Source: JACQAI01 sp035507915
Lineage (GTDB): Bacteria; Pseudomonadota; Alphaproteobacteria; Elsterales; Elsteraceae
Length of the DNA stretch: 14,047 nucleotides
Reading direction: 5' to 3'
Assembly: GCA_035507915.1 (NCBI GenBank)
Contig: DATJNS010000361.1
Location: forward strand, 1-14,047
This document shows positions 7,644 through 13,873 of the stretch, piece by piece. The notes under the pieces are model-generated. The model was not told the origin of the DNA. It did no database searches and saw only the letters and a program-made list of their open reading frames with translations. A program made the position numbers and the translations under genes. Every line of letters begins with the position of its first letter. Within the stretch, counting starts at the first letter, position 1.

Positions 7644-7657
7644 TTGATCTGGATCAA
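7644..7657 (+). promoter_or_regulatory. Perfect FNR/FixK-type binding site (anaerobox)
   Basis: TTGATCTGGATCAA matches the Crp/Fnr-family consensus TTGAT-N4-ATCAA at all ten defined bases and is exactly 14 long. It lies in the 84-base gap after greB, with its centre about 65 bases before the GTG of the four-cysteine protein. If bound at the usual activating position (centre near -41.5), transcription would start close to 7692, leaving a leader that includes the Shine-Dalgarno. I do not see a convincing -10 hexamer at the matching place (a TAATAT at 7696-7701 would be too close to the ribosome site). Activation by FNR, FixK or a Dnr-like regulator at low oxygen or with NO is inferred. Confidence 0.7.
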
Positions 7658-7702
7658 TGCCGCCGGCCCAGGCCGGGCGCGAGATGCCAGGAGCCTAATA
7701 TC

Positions 7703-7709
7703 AAGGAGG
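7703..7709 (+). promoter_or_regulatory. Strong Shine-Dalgarno that fixes the GTG start at 7716
   Basis: AAGGAGG ends six bases before the GTG at 7716. It is the best ribosome-binding sequence in the window and rules out the upstream in-frame TTG at 7644, which is part of the FNR box. It suggests strong translation when the gene is transcribed. Confidence 0.8.
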
Positions 7710-7715
7710 CTCCCC

Positions 7716-8174
7716 GTGATCCATGTGCAGCCTGCCCTCCCGGCCCGGTCCGCGCGCACCGGACTGCTGCAGCGTCTCGGCGACGCCTGCCGCGGCGCGC
7801 GCGACGCCTACCACGATTGGCGCGACAGCCGCACCCTGCGCCGCGAGATCGACGTCCTCGAGACGCAGCACCTGCTCGACAGCACGCTCGCGGACGTCGG
7901 CCTGTCGCGCGCGCAGCTGCCGCGTTTGGCCAGCGGCATGCGCCGCCATCGGCTGTTCCACCGCATGCTGGCGCGCCTCGGGCTCGAGTCCGCCCGCCTC
8001 GGCGACCGCGCCGAGCTCAACGAGATCATGTGGACCTGCGCATCGTGCACCGCCGGCAAGGCGTGCCGGCACTGGCTCGACTCCGGCCAGGTCGATGGCT
8101 ACCAGACATTCTGCGCGAACGCGCCGGCGTTCGACCGGCTGATCGCGCAGCGCAGCGCCGGCACCGCCGACTAG
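7716..8174 (+). CDS. Small four-cysteine protein: DUF1127-like N-terminal part plus DUF6455-like C-terminal domain
   Basis: 152 residues from a GTG start. Residues 38-72 (SRTLRREIDVLETQHLLDST then ADVGLSRAQLPRLA) resemble the DUF1127/YjiS pattern of a basic helix followed by L-x-DIGLSRA. Residues 104-143 carry C108-x2-C111-x5-C117-x15-C133 with CRHWL and FCANAPAFDRL, the pattern I associate with DUF6455. Four spaced cysteines suggest a Zn2+ or Fe-S site, but no enzymatic motif is visible. There is no signal peptide or membrane helix, so it is probably cytoplasmic. It has its own promoter region, with a perfect FNR-type box and a strong Shine-Dalgarno, setting it apart from greB upstream. It converges with tmk, 27 bases away. 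Function is unknown; a role in the low-oxygen response is inferred from the box alone. Confidence 0.82.
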   Translation: MIHVQPALPARSARTGLLQRLGDACRGARDAYHDWRDSRTLRREIDVLETQHLLDSTLADVGLSRAQLPRLASGMRRHRLFHRMLARLGLESARLGDRAELNEIMWTCASCTAGKACRHWLDSGQVDGYQTFCANAPAFDRLIAQRSAGTAD

Positions 8175-8201
8175 ACCCGTCGCGCCGGTTCCCGCGCCCG
8201 G

Positions 8202-8852
8202 CTAGCCCGACGCGGGCACGAGCTGAACGCCGAGCCGCTCGGCGACCGCTCCCAGCACGGCGCCATGGATGTCGGCGATCGCCGCCGTCGCGTCGAGCAC
8301 GCGGCAGCGCGCCGGCTCGGCCGCCGCGATCGCGAGGAAGCCGCGCCGCAGGCGTTCGTGGAACGCGGGGTCCATCGCCTCGAAACGCTGCTCGTTGCCC
8401 GCCCGGCGCCGCGCGCGCTCGAGGCCGAGCGCGACCGGCAGATCGAGGATCAAGGTCAGATCGGGCATGAGGTGTCCGACCGCAAGCCGCCGCAAGCCGT
8501 CGAGCATGGCGCGATCGAGGCCGCGGCCGTCGCCCTGGTAGGCTTGCGTCGAGTCGGCGAAGCGGTCGCACACGACCCAGCGCCCGGCGGTAAGCGCCGG
8601 CTCGATCGTGCGCACCACATGCTCGCGCCGCGCCGCGCTGATCAGCAGCGCCTCGGTCAGGGCGTCCCAGCGCTCGGGCGCGCCCTCGACGATCAGCTTG
8701 CGGATCTCCTCGGCGCCCGGCGCTCCGCCCGGCTCGCGCGTCAGCACGACGGCGTGGCCGGCCGCCTCGAGCGCGCGCGCCAGCAGCTTCGCCTGGGTCG
8801 ACTTGCCGCCGCCCTCGCCGCCCTCGAAGGTGACGAACTGGCCGCGCGTCAT
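8202..8852 (-). CDS. tmk: Thymidylate kinase
   Basis: 216 residues, normal length. It phosphorylates dTMP to dTDP with ATP for DNA synthesis. The P-loop is FEGGEGGGKSTQ at about 9-20, followed by LTREPGG (substrate-binding, DRE/TREPG motif), CDRFADSTQAYQG near 94-106 (the DR-Y/F signature) and the arginine-rich LID stretch ERARRRAGNEQRFE. The ATG at 8852 directly opens the P-loop strand, leaving no doubt about the start. It sits 22 bases downstream of the dacA-type gene and is probably cotranscribed with it. In most alphaproteobacteria holB follows directly; here a block of plus-strand genes lies in between and the four-cysteine gene converges on tmk's stop. Confidence 0.95.
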   Translation of the reverse strand: MTRGQFVTFEGGEGGGKSTQAKLLARALEAAGHAVVLTREPGGAPGAEEIRKLIVEGAPERWDALTEALLISAARREHVVRTIEPALTAGRWVVCDRFADSTQAYQGDGRGLDRAMLDGLRRLAVGHLMPDLTLILDLPVALGLERARRRAGNEQRFEAMDPAFHERLRRGFLAIAAAEPARCRVLDATAAIADIHGAVLGAVAERLGVQLVPASG

Positions 8853-8874
8853 CGCGCCGGCACCGCGGTCGCGC

Positions 8875-10137
8875 TCACTTCCCGAACATCAGATAGGACA
8901 CCGCGGCCCCCAGGCGACCGAACGCGTTGAGGCGCGTGACGTCGGCGCCGGCGACCAGCGGCAGGTCGACCGGATCGATGCCGGGCGCCGTGATCGTGAG
9001 CTTGGCGAGCCGGTCGCCCTTGTGGATCGGCGCGTTGATCGGGCTGTCGTAGGCCTCGGTCACCTTCATGTCGTGGCGCGACTTGCGCGGCAGCGTGACG
9101 GTCAGCGCCGCCTCGGCGACCAGCGGCACCGTCTTGGCGTTGCCGAGCCACACGTCGGCGTTGTCGACCGTGTCGCCCGCCTTGAACAGCGTGTAGTCCT
9201 CGAACTCACGGTACGCCCAGTCGAGCAGCTTCTCGCTCTCCTGGGAGCGCATCTTGATGCTCGTCATGCCGTTCAGCACCATGATGATGCGCCGGCCGCC
9301 CTCGCGCACCGCCGACACGGCGAGGCCGAAGCCGGCAATCTCGGTGTGGCCGGTCTTGAGCCCGTCGACGCCGAGATTCTTGTAGAGCAGCGGATTGCGG
9401 TTGCCCTGGCGGATGCCGTTGTAGGTGTATTCCTTCTCCGCGTAATACTTGTAGTAGTCCGGGTGATCGTCGATCGAGCGCTTGGCCAGGATCGCGAGAT
9501 CGCGCGCCGTGCTGTAGTTGTTGGGATCCGGATAGCCGGTCGCGTTGGCGAAGTTGGTGCCGGTGAGGCCCATCTTGCGCGCCCACCGGTTCATCTCCTC
9601 GGCGAACGCCGACTCGCTGCCGCTCAAGCCTTCGGCGAGCACGATGCAGGCGTCGTTGCCCGACTGCACGATCATGCCCTGGATCAGCTGCTCGACGCTC
9701 GGGTGCGAGCCGAGCTCGAGATACATGGTCGAGCTGTCGCTCTTGGCGCCGCCGCGCCGCCAGGCGTCCTCGCTGACCGCGAACGTATCGTCGAGATGCA
9801 GTTCGCCCTTCTCCAATTTGTCGAAGATGATGTAGGCCGTCATCATCTTGGTCATCGACGACGGGAACATGCGCTCTTCGCCGCCCTTGTCGAGCAGCAC
9901 CGCGCCCGTGTTGGCGTCGATGATGTAGGCGTACTGGGCCGCGGTCTCGATGGTCGGGAACGCGGGCTCCGCCGGCGGCGGGGTCGACGGCGCGGGGGCG
10001 GCGGCAGCGGCGGGCGGCGGCGCGGTCGGCTTGTGCTTCGGGGCGGCCGTCGCGGCGGTCGCGGCGAACCCGATCGCGAGCAGCGCTACCACGACGCTTC
10101 GCAGCACGAGCGACGGCGGGCGGATCGGCTGGATCAT
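8875..10137 (-). CDS. dacA: Serine D-alanyl-D-alanine carboxypeptidase (penicillin-binding protein 5/6 type)
   Basis: 420 residues from the ATG at 10137. The enzyme trims the terminal D-Ala from peptidoglycan stem peptides in the periplasm. The acyl-transfer motifs are complete: SMTK at 94-97, SGN at 159-161 and KTG at 261-263. A signal peptide is visible (RPPSLVLRSVVVALLAIGFAA, ending in an ATAA-type cleavage site near residue 32). It is followed by an unusual Pro/Ala linker to about residue 60 before the catalytic domain. The C-terminal beta domain ends in GAAVSYLMFGK, a candidate membrane-associating tail. A further upstream ATG at 10170 would add 11 residues, but only 10137 has an AGGTG ribosome site. 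It leads into tmk. A possible CtrA-like element lies just upstream. Confidence 0.93.
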   Translation of the reverse strand: MIQPIRPPSLVLRSVVVALLAIGFAATAATAAPKHKPTAPPPAAAAAPAPSTPPPAEPAFPTIETAAQYAYIIDANTGAVLLDKGGEERMFPSSMTKMMTAYIIFDKLEKGELHLDDTFAVSEDAWRRGGAKSDSSTMYLELGSHPSVEQLIQGMIVQSGNDACIVLAEGLSGSESAFAEEMNRWARKMGLTGTNFANATGYPDPNNYSTARDLAILAKRSIDDHPDYYKYYAEKEYTYNGIRQGNRNPLLYKNLGVDGLKTGHTEIAGFGLAVSAVREGGRRIIMVLNGMTSIKMRSQESEKLLDWAYREFEDYTLFKAGDTVDNADVWLGNAKTVPLVAEAALTVTLPRKSRHDMKVTEAYDSPINAPIHKGDRLAKLTITAPGIDPVDLPLVAGADVTRLNAFGRLGAAVSYLMFGK

Positions 10138-10181
10138 CGGACACCTATCTGGAGCGCGGGCGGTCAGCATCTCGAATCGTG

Positions 10182-10197
10182 GTTAATTTCTCTTTAC
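10182..10197 (-). promoter_or_regulatory. Possible CtrA-like site / promoter element upstream of dacA
   Basis: Read on the minus strand this is GTAA-AGAGAAA-TTAAC, one base off the CtrA consensus TTAA-N7-TTAAC. It lies about 45 bases before the dacA ATG in a rare AT-rich patch (10180-10205), where a promoter for dacA-tmk would be expected. CtrA controls cell-cycle and envelope genes in alphaproteobacteria, but one near-match is weak evidence. No clear sigma-70 hexamer pair is seen. Confidence 0.3.
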
Positions 10198-10209
10198 CAG
10201 TTTGTTGCT

Positions 10210-10253
10210 GAAGCCCTTCGACGGCGCACCGTGGCGCGCTGCCGCACGGCTTC
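10210..10253 (-). other. GC-rich inverted repeats in the rlpA-dacA gap
   Basis: GAAGCC (10210-10215) can pair with GGCTTC (10248-10253), and alternatively CCGTG (10229-10233) with CACGG (10245-10249). The two pairings share bases and exclude each other. They lie just after the rlpA stop, upstream of the dacA promoter patch. No T-tract follows, so this is not a standard intrinsic terminator. It may attenuate or partly stop read-through. Confidence 0.3.
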
Positions 10254-10265
10254 TCGGTGACACGG

Positions 10266-11378
10266 CTAGTCAACGACCAGGCGCGCCTCGGGGTGGCCCG
10301 CGTTGACCACGAGGTCGAGCGTGCGGTCGCCCTCCTCCACCGTGGTCAGCGGCCCGACGCGCACCCGATAGAGCTGCTGGCCGGACACCACGACCGCGCT
10401 CACCACGGTCGGACCGAACGCCTTCAGCTGCCCACTCAGCCGCGTGGCGTTGTCGCGGTTCGCGAAGGCGCCAGCCTGCACGTAGATGTTGGTGTGCCGC
10501 GGCGCGCTCTGCGCGACCTGGCCGGTCGGATCGGGCGGCGGCACGAACGCGACCGGCGTGCCGGCGCCGGGCGCGGAGCCCGCCGCGGGCGCGGGCGCCG
10601 GCGCTGGCGTCGGCTGCGCCATGATCGGCGCCGGCGCGGCGGCTGCGGGCGCGGCCGGCGGCGGCAGCGCGGCGACCGTCACGTTGGACGGGGGCGGCGC
10701 GCCCGCGGCCGCCACGCCAGTTGGAGCCGGCTGCGGCGCGGCGGGCTGCGGCGCGGGCGCGGCGCTCGGCGGCGCCGCGAGCGGCGTGCTGCTGACCGCG
10801 CTGCGCGGCGCGGCGACCGGCGGCGGCTCGCCCGGCTGCGTCTGCGCGCGCGCGACCTGATAGTGGCCCTGCTGCTTCAGGGTCGCCGCGAGCTCCTGGG
10901 TTTCCTTCGCCATGATCTGCACGCGCACGCGCGCGGTGCCGATGGTCTCGAAGCCGAGCAGCTGCGCGCCGCGGCGCGACACGTCGATGATGCGTCCGCG
11001 CGCGTAGGGTCCGCGGTCGTTGACGCGCAGCACGATCGAGCGGCCATTGTCGAGATTGGTCACGCGCACGAACGACGGCATCGGCAAGGTGCGGTGCGCC
11101 GCGGTCAGGTCGTTCTGGTCGTAGATCTCGCCGTTGGCCGTGAAGCGCTCGTGGAAGCCCGGCCCGTACCACGACGCGATGCCGGTCTCGTCGTAGTTCC
11201 AGTCCTCGGCCGGGTAGTACCACACGCCGTTGATCTGGTACGGATCGCCCACCTTGTAGATGCCGCGATGCTCCTGCTGCGGGGTGAGCTGCTTGGCGGA
11301 GTTGATCGCGAGCTCGCCCTCCGCACAGCCGCCGAGCAGCAGCGCCACGACGCCCGCCGCGAGGACGCGCGCGCTCAT
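10266..11378 (-). CDS. rlpA: RlpA septal-ring lytic transglycosylase lipoprotein with SPOR domain
   Basis: 370 residues. A lipoprotein signal ends in the lipobox LLGGC with Cys18. The double-psi beta-barrel spans about 66-155: GIASWYGPGFHERFTANGE, AAHRTLPMPSFVRVTNL, VNDRGPYARGRIIDVS. Glu84, His95 and Asp121 have exactly the spacing of the active-site residues I recall for Pseudomonas RlpA (120/131/157), so it should be a catalytically active transglycosylase cleaving denuded glycan strands. A very Pro/Ala-rich linker runs from about 180 to 295. A SPOR domain (IYVQAGAFANRDNATRL to the end) should target it to division sites through denuded peptidoglycan. Its ATG overlaps the mltB stop as ATGA (11375-11378), coupling two lytic transglycosylases. 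The frame stays open upstream of 11378, but the lipoprotein signal sets the start. Confidence 0.94.
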   Translation of the reverse strand: MSARVLAAGVVALLLGGCAEGELAINSAKQLTPQQEHRGIYKVGDPYQINGVWYYPAEDWNYDETGIASWYGPGFHERFTANGEIYDQNDLTAAHRTLPMPSFVRVTNLDNGRSIVLRVNDRGPYARGRIIDVSRRGAQLLGFETIGTARVRVQIMAKETQELAATLKQQGHYQVARAQTQPGEPPPVAAPRSAVSSTPLAAPPSAAPAPQPAAPQPAPTGVAAAGAPPPSNVTVAALPPPAAPAAAAPAPIMAQPTPAPAPAPAAGSAPGAGTPVAFVPPPDPTGQVAQSAPRHTNIYVQAGAFANRDNATRLSGQLKAFGPTVVSAVVVSGQQLYRVRVGPLTTVEEGDRTLDLVVNAGHPEARLVVD

Positions 11379-12355
11379 TCGATGCGGTCGGCCAAGAGGC
11401 CGACGGCGGCGGCGAAATAGTTCGACCGGTTCCAGCGCAGCAGCACGCGGAAATTGTCGAACACCAGGAAGGCGGCGCCGCCGGGGCCGCCGGGCAGGAT
11501 CAGCGAGCTCGGCGGGTCGTTCGGATCGAGCGGGCCGCCGTCGGCGCGCGTCACGCCCGCCGCCGCCCAGTCGACCGCCGGCCGCACCACGTCGAGGCTG
11601 GCGGCGTTCGGATCGATGCCCGGCGGCACGATGACGGCGCGCCCCCAGGTCTCGCCCGGATGCCATCCCGACCGCGCGAGATAGTTGGCGATCGAGGCGA
11701 ACATGTCCGGCCCGTCGCTCCAGATGTCGCGCCTGCCGTCGCCGTCGTAATCGACGGCGTAGTGCAGGAATGTCGACGGCATGAACTGGCTCTCGCCCAT
11801 CGCGCCGGCCCACGAGCCCTTCATCGCCGCCGGCGTGACGTCGCCGTGGTCGAGGATGCGCAAGGCGTCGAGCAGCTCGCGGCGGAAATAACTGCTGCGC
11901 CGGCCGTCATAGGCCAGGGTCGCGAGCGCCGCGATCACCGAGAAGCCGCCGGTCTGCTGGCCGAAATCGCTCTCGATGCCCCACAGCGCGACCATGAAGC
12001 GCGGCGCCACGCCGTAGCGCTGCGCGATCTGGTCGAGCAGCGGGCGACGCTGGGCCAGCTTGTCGCGCGCCTTGTCGATGCGCTGGGGCGGCATCACGCG
12101 GTCGAGATACTCGCCGAAGCCGATCGTGACCTCGGGCTGCTTCTGATCGAGCTCGATCACGCGCGGCAGCGGCGCGAGACCGGCCAGGGCGACGTCGAGG
12201 GTCTGCGGCCGGATGCCGGCGGCGCGCGCGTCCGCGCGCACGCCGTCAAGCCACTGGGCGAAGCCGTCGGCGCGCGCCGGACCGGCGCCCACGAGCAGGC
12301 CGAGCGCGATCGCGCCCGCCAGCCACCGCCAGCCCCCTCGCCTCGCCGCCGCCAT
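11375..12355 (-). CDS. Lytic murein transglycosylase, MltB/SltB type (GH103-like)
   Basis: 326 residues from the ATG at 12355. It cleaves peptidoglycan glycan strands to 1,6-anhydro ends in the periplasm. An N-terminal signal peptide (RWLAGAIALGLLVGAGPARA) lacks a lipobox, so it is soluble or periplasmic rather than an outer-membrane lipoprotein like MltB. The catalytic Glu128 lies in ALWGIESDFG. GAMGESQFMPS at 185-194 and the EF-hand-like DYDGDGRRDIW at 202-212 are family hallmarks. The C-terminal FRVLLRWNRSNYFAAAVGLLADRI stretch is also typical. An in-frame GTG at 12373 would add six residues; neither start has a good ribosome site, and I prefer the ATG. No C-terminal peptidoglycan-binding domain is present. 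Its stop overlaps the rlpA start. Confidence 0.93.
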   Translation of the reverse strand: MAAARRGGWRWLAGAIALGLLVGAGPARADGFAQWLDGVRADARAAGIRPQTLDVALAGLAPLPRVIELDQKQPEVTIGFGEYLDRVMPPQRIDKARDKLAQRRPLLDQIAQRYGVAPRFMVALWGIESDFGQQTGGFSVIAALATLAYDGRRSSYFRRELLDALRILDHGDVTPAAMKGSWAGAMGESQFMPSTFLHYAVDYDGDGRRDIWSDGPDMFASIANYLARSGWHPGETWGRAVIVPPGIDPNAASLDVVRPAVDWAAAGVTRADGGPLDPNDPPSSLILPGGPGGAAFLVFDNFRVLLRWNRSNYFAAAVGLLADRIE

Positions 12356-12454
12356 ATCTAGGGTCGTCGCCACACCACGCTGCTGGAGCTAGATGTTGTG
12401 CCATTTTAGCCACCATCCCGCAACGAATGGTTTACGGCCAAACGGCCGCCGCGC
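12356..12454. other. Gap between the ydcF-like gene and mltB-type gene
   Basis: This short gap is less GC-rich than its surroundings near 12395-12435. It holds a minus-strand TAAAAT (12403-12408), a possible -10 for the lytic transglycosylase gene, but without a convincing -35. A small hairpin CGGCC-AAAC-GGCCG (12435-12448) lies right after the ydcF-like stop. It has only five pairs and no T-tract, so it is a doubtful terminator. Confidence 0.3.
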
Positions 12455-13243
12455 TCACTGCGGCCCGGGAAACAGCCGGTCGGTGCGGCCCGCGAGCCGG
12501 TAGAACGCCAGCCCGATCCACTCGCGCAGCGCCCAGTGCACGCCGTCGAGCCCGGCCAGCAGGGAGAAGCTCGGCGGGTCGCCGTCGGGGCTGGTGCCGT
12601 AATCGACCGGATAGGGGATCACCGGCCAGCCGGCCTCGCGAAAGCAGCCGACCGCGCGCGGCATATGGTAGGCCGAGGTGATCAACACCCAGCGCTCGCC
12701 CGGCTTGGGCGCCATCAGGCGCTTGCTGAACCGCGCGTTCTCGTAGGTGTTGCGCGAGTCGCGCTCGAAGACGACGCGCGCGACGTCGAGGCCGAGTTCC
12801 TGGAAGACCTTGCGCGCGACGTCGGCCTCGCGGTCGGTGGTGTCGACGAGCGCTGCGCTGCCGCCGCTGAACACCAGCCGCGCGTCGGGGTAGCGGCGCG
12901 CCAGCGCGACGAACGCGACCAGCCGCTCGGCCGAATCGGTCAGCACCGGCTGGTGGCGCGCCGCCGACAGGATCGGGTTGATGGCGCCGCCGAGCACGAT
13001 GATGCCGTCGACATGCTCGGGCAGGGTCGGCTGCGGGAACCGGTTCTCGAGCGGGCTCAAGAGCCACGAGCCGACCGGCAGCACGGTGACGACCACGCAC
13101 AGCGCGGTGACGAGGCCGACCAGCGAGCCGCCCAGGCGCAGCCGGCCGAGCCACAGCGCGAACATGCCGAGGCACAGCAGCGCCAACAGCACGTTGCCGG
13201 GGTTGGCGACCCACCAGAACAGCTTGCTCGCGACGAACGCCAT
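12455..13243 (-). CDS. YdcF/ElyC-family (DUF218) envelope protein
   Basis: 262 residues from the ATG at 13243. Two N-terminal membrane helices (about 15-33 and 41-62) precede a soluble DUF218 domain. The domain motifs are clear: DGIIVLGGAINP near 79-90, RLVFSGGSA at 122-130, ERDSRNTYENARFS at 160-173, WVLITSAYHMPRA at 185-197, then PYPVDYGT. The two-helix architecture and length are those of ElyC, which in E. coli affects peptidoglycan assembly and the lipid carrier pool. SanA and YdcF are the other relatives. Lying just upstream of lytic transglycosylase and RlpA genes on the same strand, a cell-envelope role is plausible; biochemical activity of the domain is not established. No strong ribosome site precedes the ATG. 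An in-frame upstream extension to 13282 is possible but less likely. Confidence 0.88.
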   Translation of the reverse strand: MAFVASKLFWWVANPGNVLLALLCLGMFALWLGRLRLGGSLVGLVTALCVVVTVLPVGSWLLSPLENRFPQPTLPEHVDGIIVLGGAINPILSAARHQPVLTDSAERLVAFVALARRYPDARLVFSGGSAALVDTTDREADVARKVFQELGLDVARVVFERDSRNTYENARFSKRLMAPKPGERWVLITSAYHMPRAVGCFREAGWPVIPYPVDYGTSPDGDPPSFSLLAGLDGVHWALREWIGLAFYRLAGRTDRLFPGPQ

Positions 13244-13438
13244 GTGGCGCGGGGTGTATCGGGCCGGCCGGCCGCCGTCCATCCCCCATCGCCCGGCCGC
13301 GTCGTCGCACGCGAGCGGACCGCGGTTCGGCGCGGTCTATTTCGCCGAAGTCGCACCGATGCCCGCGAACCGAACCCGCTCAACCGACTCGCGGCGCTCT
13401 GCTATAAGGGCGCCGCAACCGGAAACGCGGACGCGCCT
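13244..13438. other. Gap between ydcF-like gene and tRNA stub
   Basis: No gene is supported here. Open frames on both strands look like GC-driven chance frames. The left part should contain the promoter of the ydcF-like gene on the minus strand, but no clear hexamers are visible. The right part holds the likely tRNA promoter near 13403. Confidence 0.4.
13403..13408 (+). promoter_or_regulatory. Probable -10 element of the tRNA-Ser promoter
   Basis: TATAAG followed by a GC-rich discriminator (GGCGCC) lies about 30 bases before the first base of the tRNA stub. That spacing and the GC-rich discriminator are usual for stable-RNA promoters. The expected -35 position, near 13380, has only a poor match (TCAACC). 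Confidence 0.4.
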
Positions 13439-13477
13439 GGACGGGTGGCCGAGCGGTTGAAGGCACCGGTCTTGAAA
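13439..13477 (+). pseudogene. 5' half of a tRNA-Ser(UGA), truncated after the anticodon loop
   Basis: The order fits a serine tRNA: acceptor strand GGACGGG (13439-13445), TG, D-arm GCC...GGC (13448-13464), anticodon stem CCGGT (13466-13470) and loop CTTGAAA (13471-13477) with anticodon TGA. From TGGCCGAGCGG to the end of the loop it equals the E. coli serine(UGA) tRNA as I recall it. The next bases should be ACCGG but are CTCTG, which cannot close the stem. No long variable arm, T-arm or CCCGTCC acceptor partner follows within the window. It is therefore a stub, not a working tRNA as seen here. Possible causes are element integration, a deletion, an intron with a distant 3' exon, or an assembly join. 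Confidence 0.75.
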
Positions 13478-13668
13478 CTCTGCGGTTCGGGTGTCGGCTG
13501 GTGTCGTCTCGTGCGCGGGGTGCCGTTTTCTGCAGAAATCCCGCCCGGAAGTCTTCGCTTAGTGTTGCCGAACGCACCCGATGTCGGGGAGTGCAGTTGC
13601 AAATACGGTTGCACGAAACCAGATCCAAGAAGGGCCGAGCTGCTACAGGTTGGGAGGCCAGGGAGAAT
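13478..13668. other. Non-coding, palindrome-bearing stretch between tRNA stub and small genes
   Basis: GC content is visibly lower than in the genes to the left. It contains the 12-base palindrome TTTCTGCAGAAA, the inverted repeat CCCGA-TG-TCGGG (13577-13588), GTGCA/TGCAC arms (13591-13595 and 13610-13614), and two direct copies of GTTGCA 12 bases apart (13596 and 13608). No gene is supported; a chance frame runs through it in phase with the following small gene. It probably holds the promoter and operators of the two small genes. Confidence 0.4.
13527..13538. repeat. Perfect 12-base palindrome, candidate operator
   Basis: TTTCTGCAGAAA is its own reverse complement and stands in non-coding DNA about 130 bases before the first small gene. 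It is flanked by GCGGG (13515-13519) and CCCGC (13540-13544). An operator or a stem-loop is possible; no T-tract follows. Confidence 0.4.
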
Positions 13669-13863
13669 ATGGAAACCGACGCCACAAACCTTCCGATCGG
13701 CTCACGGATTGTCGAGAACGAAGGGGACATCCCCGGGATGACGCATCTTTGCCGATTTGGCTATTTCCCGATGCAGCATCTGCCCGGCGGTCGGGTGCTG
13801 ATGGAGCGCCACTTCCCCAAGCTCTACACCCTTCAAGAGCTCGTCGGTCAGTCGCAGCAGTAG
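13669..13863 (+). CDS. Hypothetical small protein, 64 residues
   Basis: Not recognised. The ATG at 13669 has purine-rich ribosome-binding candidates upstream (GGGAGG at 13652 and GGGAG at 13661), and the stop at 13861-13863 is followed after ten bases by another start, so the pair looks like a small operon. The product is mixed in charge, with one cysteine (residue 28), several Met and aromatic residues (HLCRFGYFPMQHLPGG in the middle) and a Gln-rich end. There is no signal peptide or membrane helix. Codon use is less GC-biased at third positions than in the genes to the left, fitting acquired DNA past the tRNA stub. The frame is open upstream to 13501, but nothing there looks like protein. 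Confidence 0.6.
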   Translation: METDATNLPIGSRIVENEGDIPGMTHLCRFGYFPMQHLPGGRVLMERHFPKLYTLQELVGQSQQ

Positions 13864-13873
13864 GAGAGCCGAC

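Noticed and set aside
8184..8217. Possible bidirectional terminator between the four-cysteine gene and tmk
   Set aside because: GCCGG/CCGGC (8184-8202) and GCCCG/CGGGC (8205-8217) can form hairpins, but neither strand has a T-tract and the second lies within tmk. Such hairpins are common at this GC content.
10257..11420. 387-codon plus-strand frame
   Set aside because: It is antisense to rlpA; the Arg/Gly-rich part mirrors the Pro/Ala linker of RlpA.
13473..13668. Group I intron in the tRNA-Ser anticodon loop
   Set aside because: The site is right, but I find no guide sequence matching the 5' exon near the break and no 3' exon in the window. The downstream small proteins do not look like homing endonucleases. 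It stays possible only if the 3' half is found further right.
12536..13741. 401-codon plus-strand frame running over the tRNA stub
   Set aside because: It is antisense to the ydcF-like gene, then crosses the tRNA stub and the non-coding stretch. No protein motif is seen.
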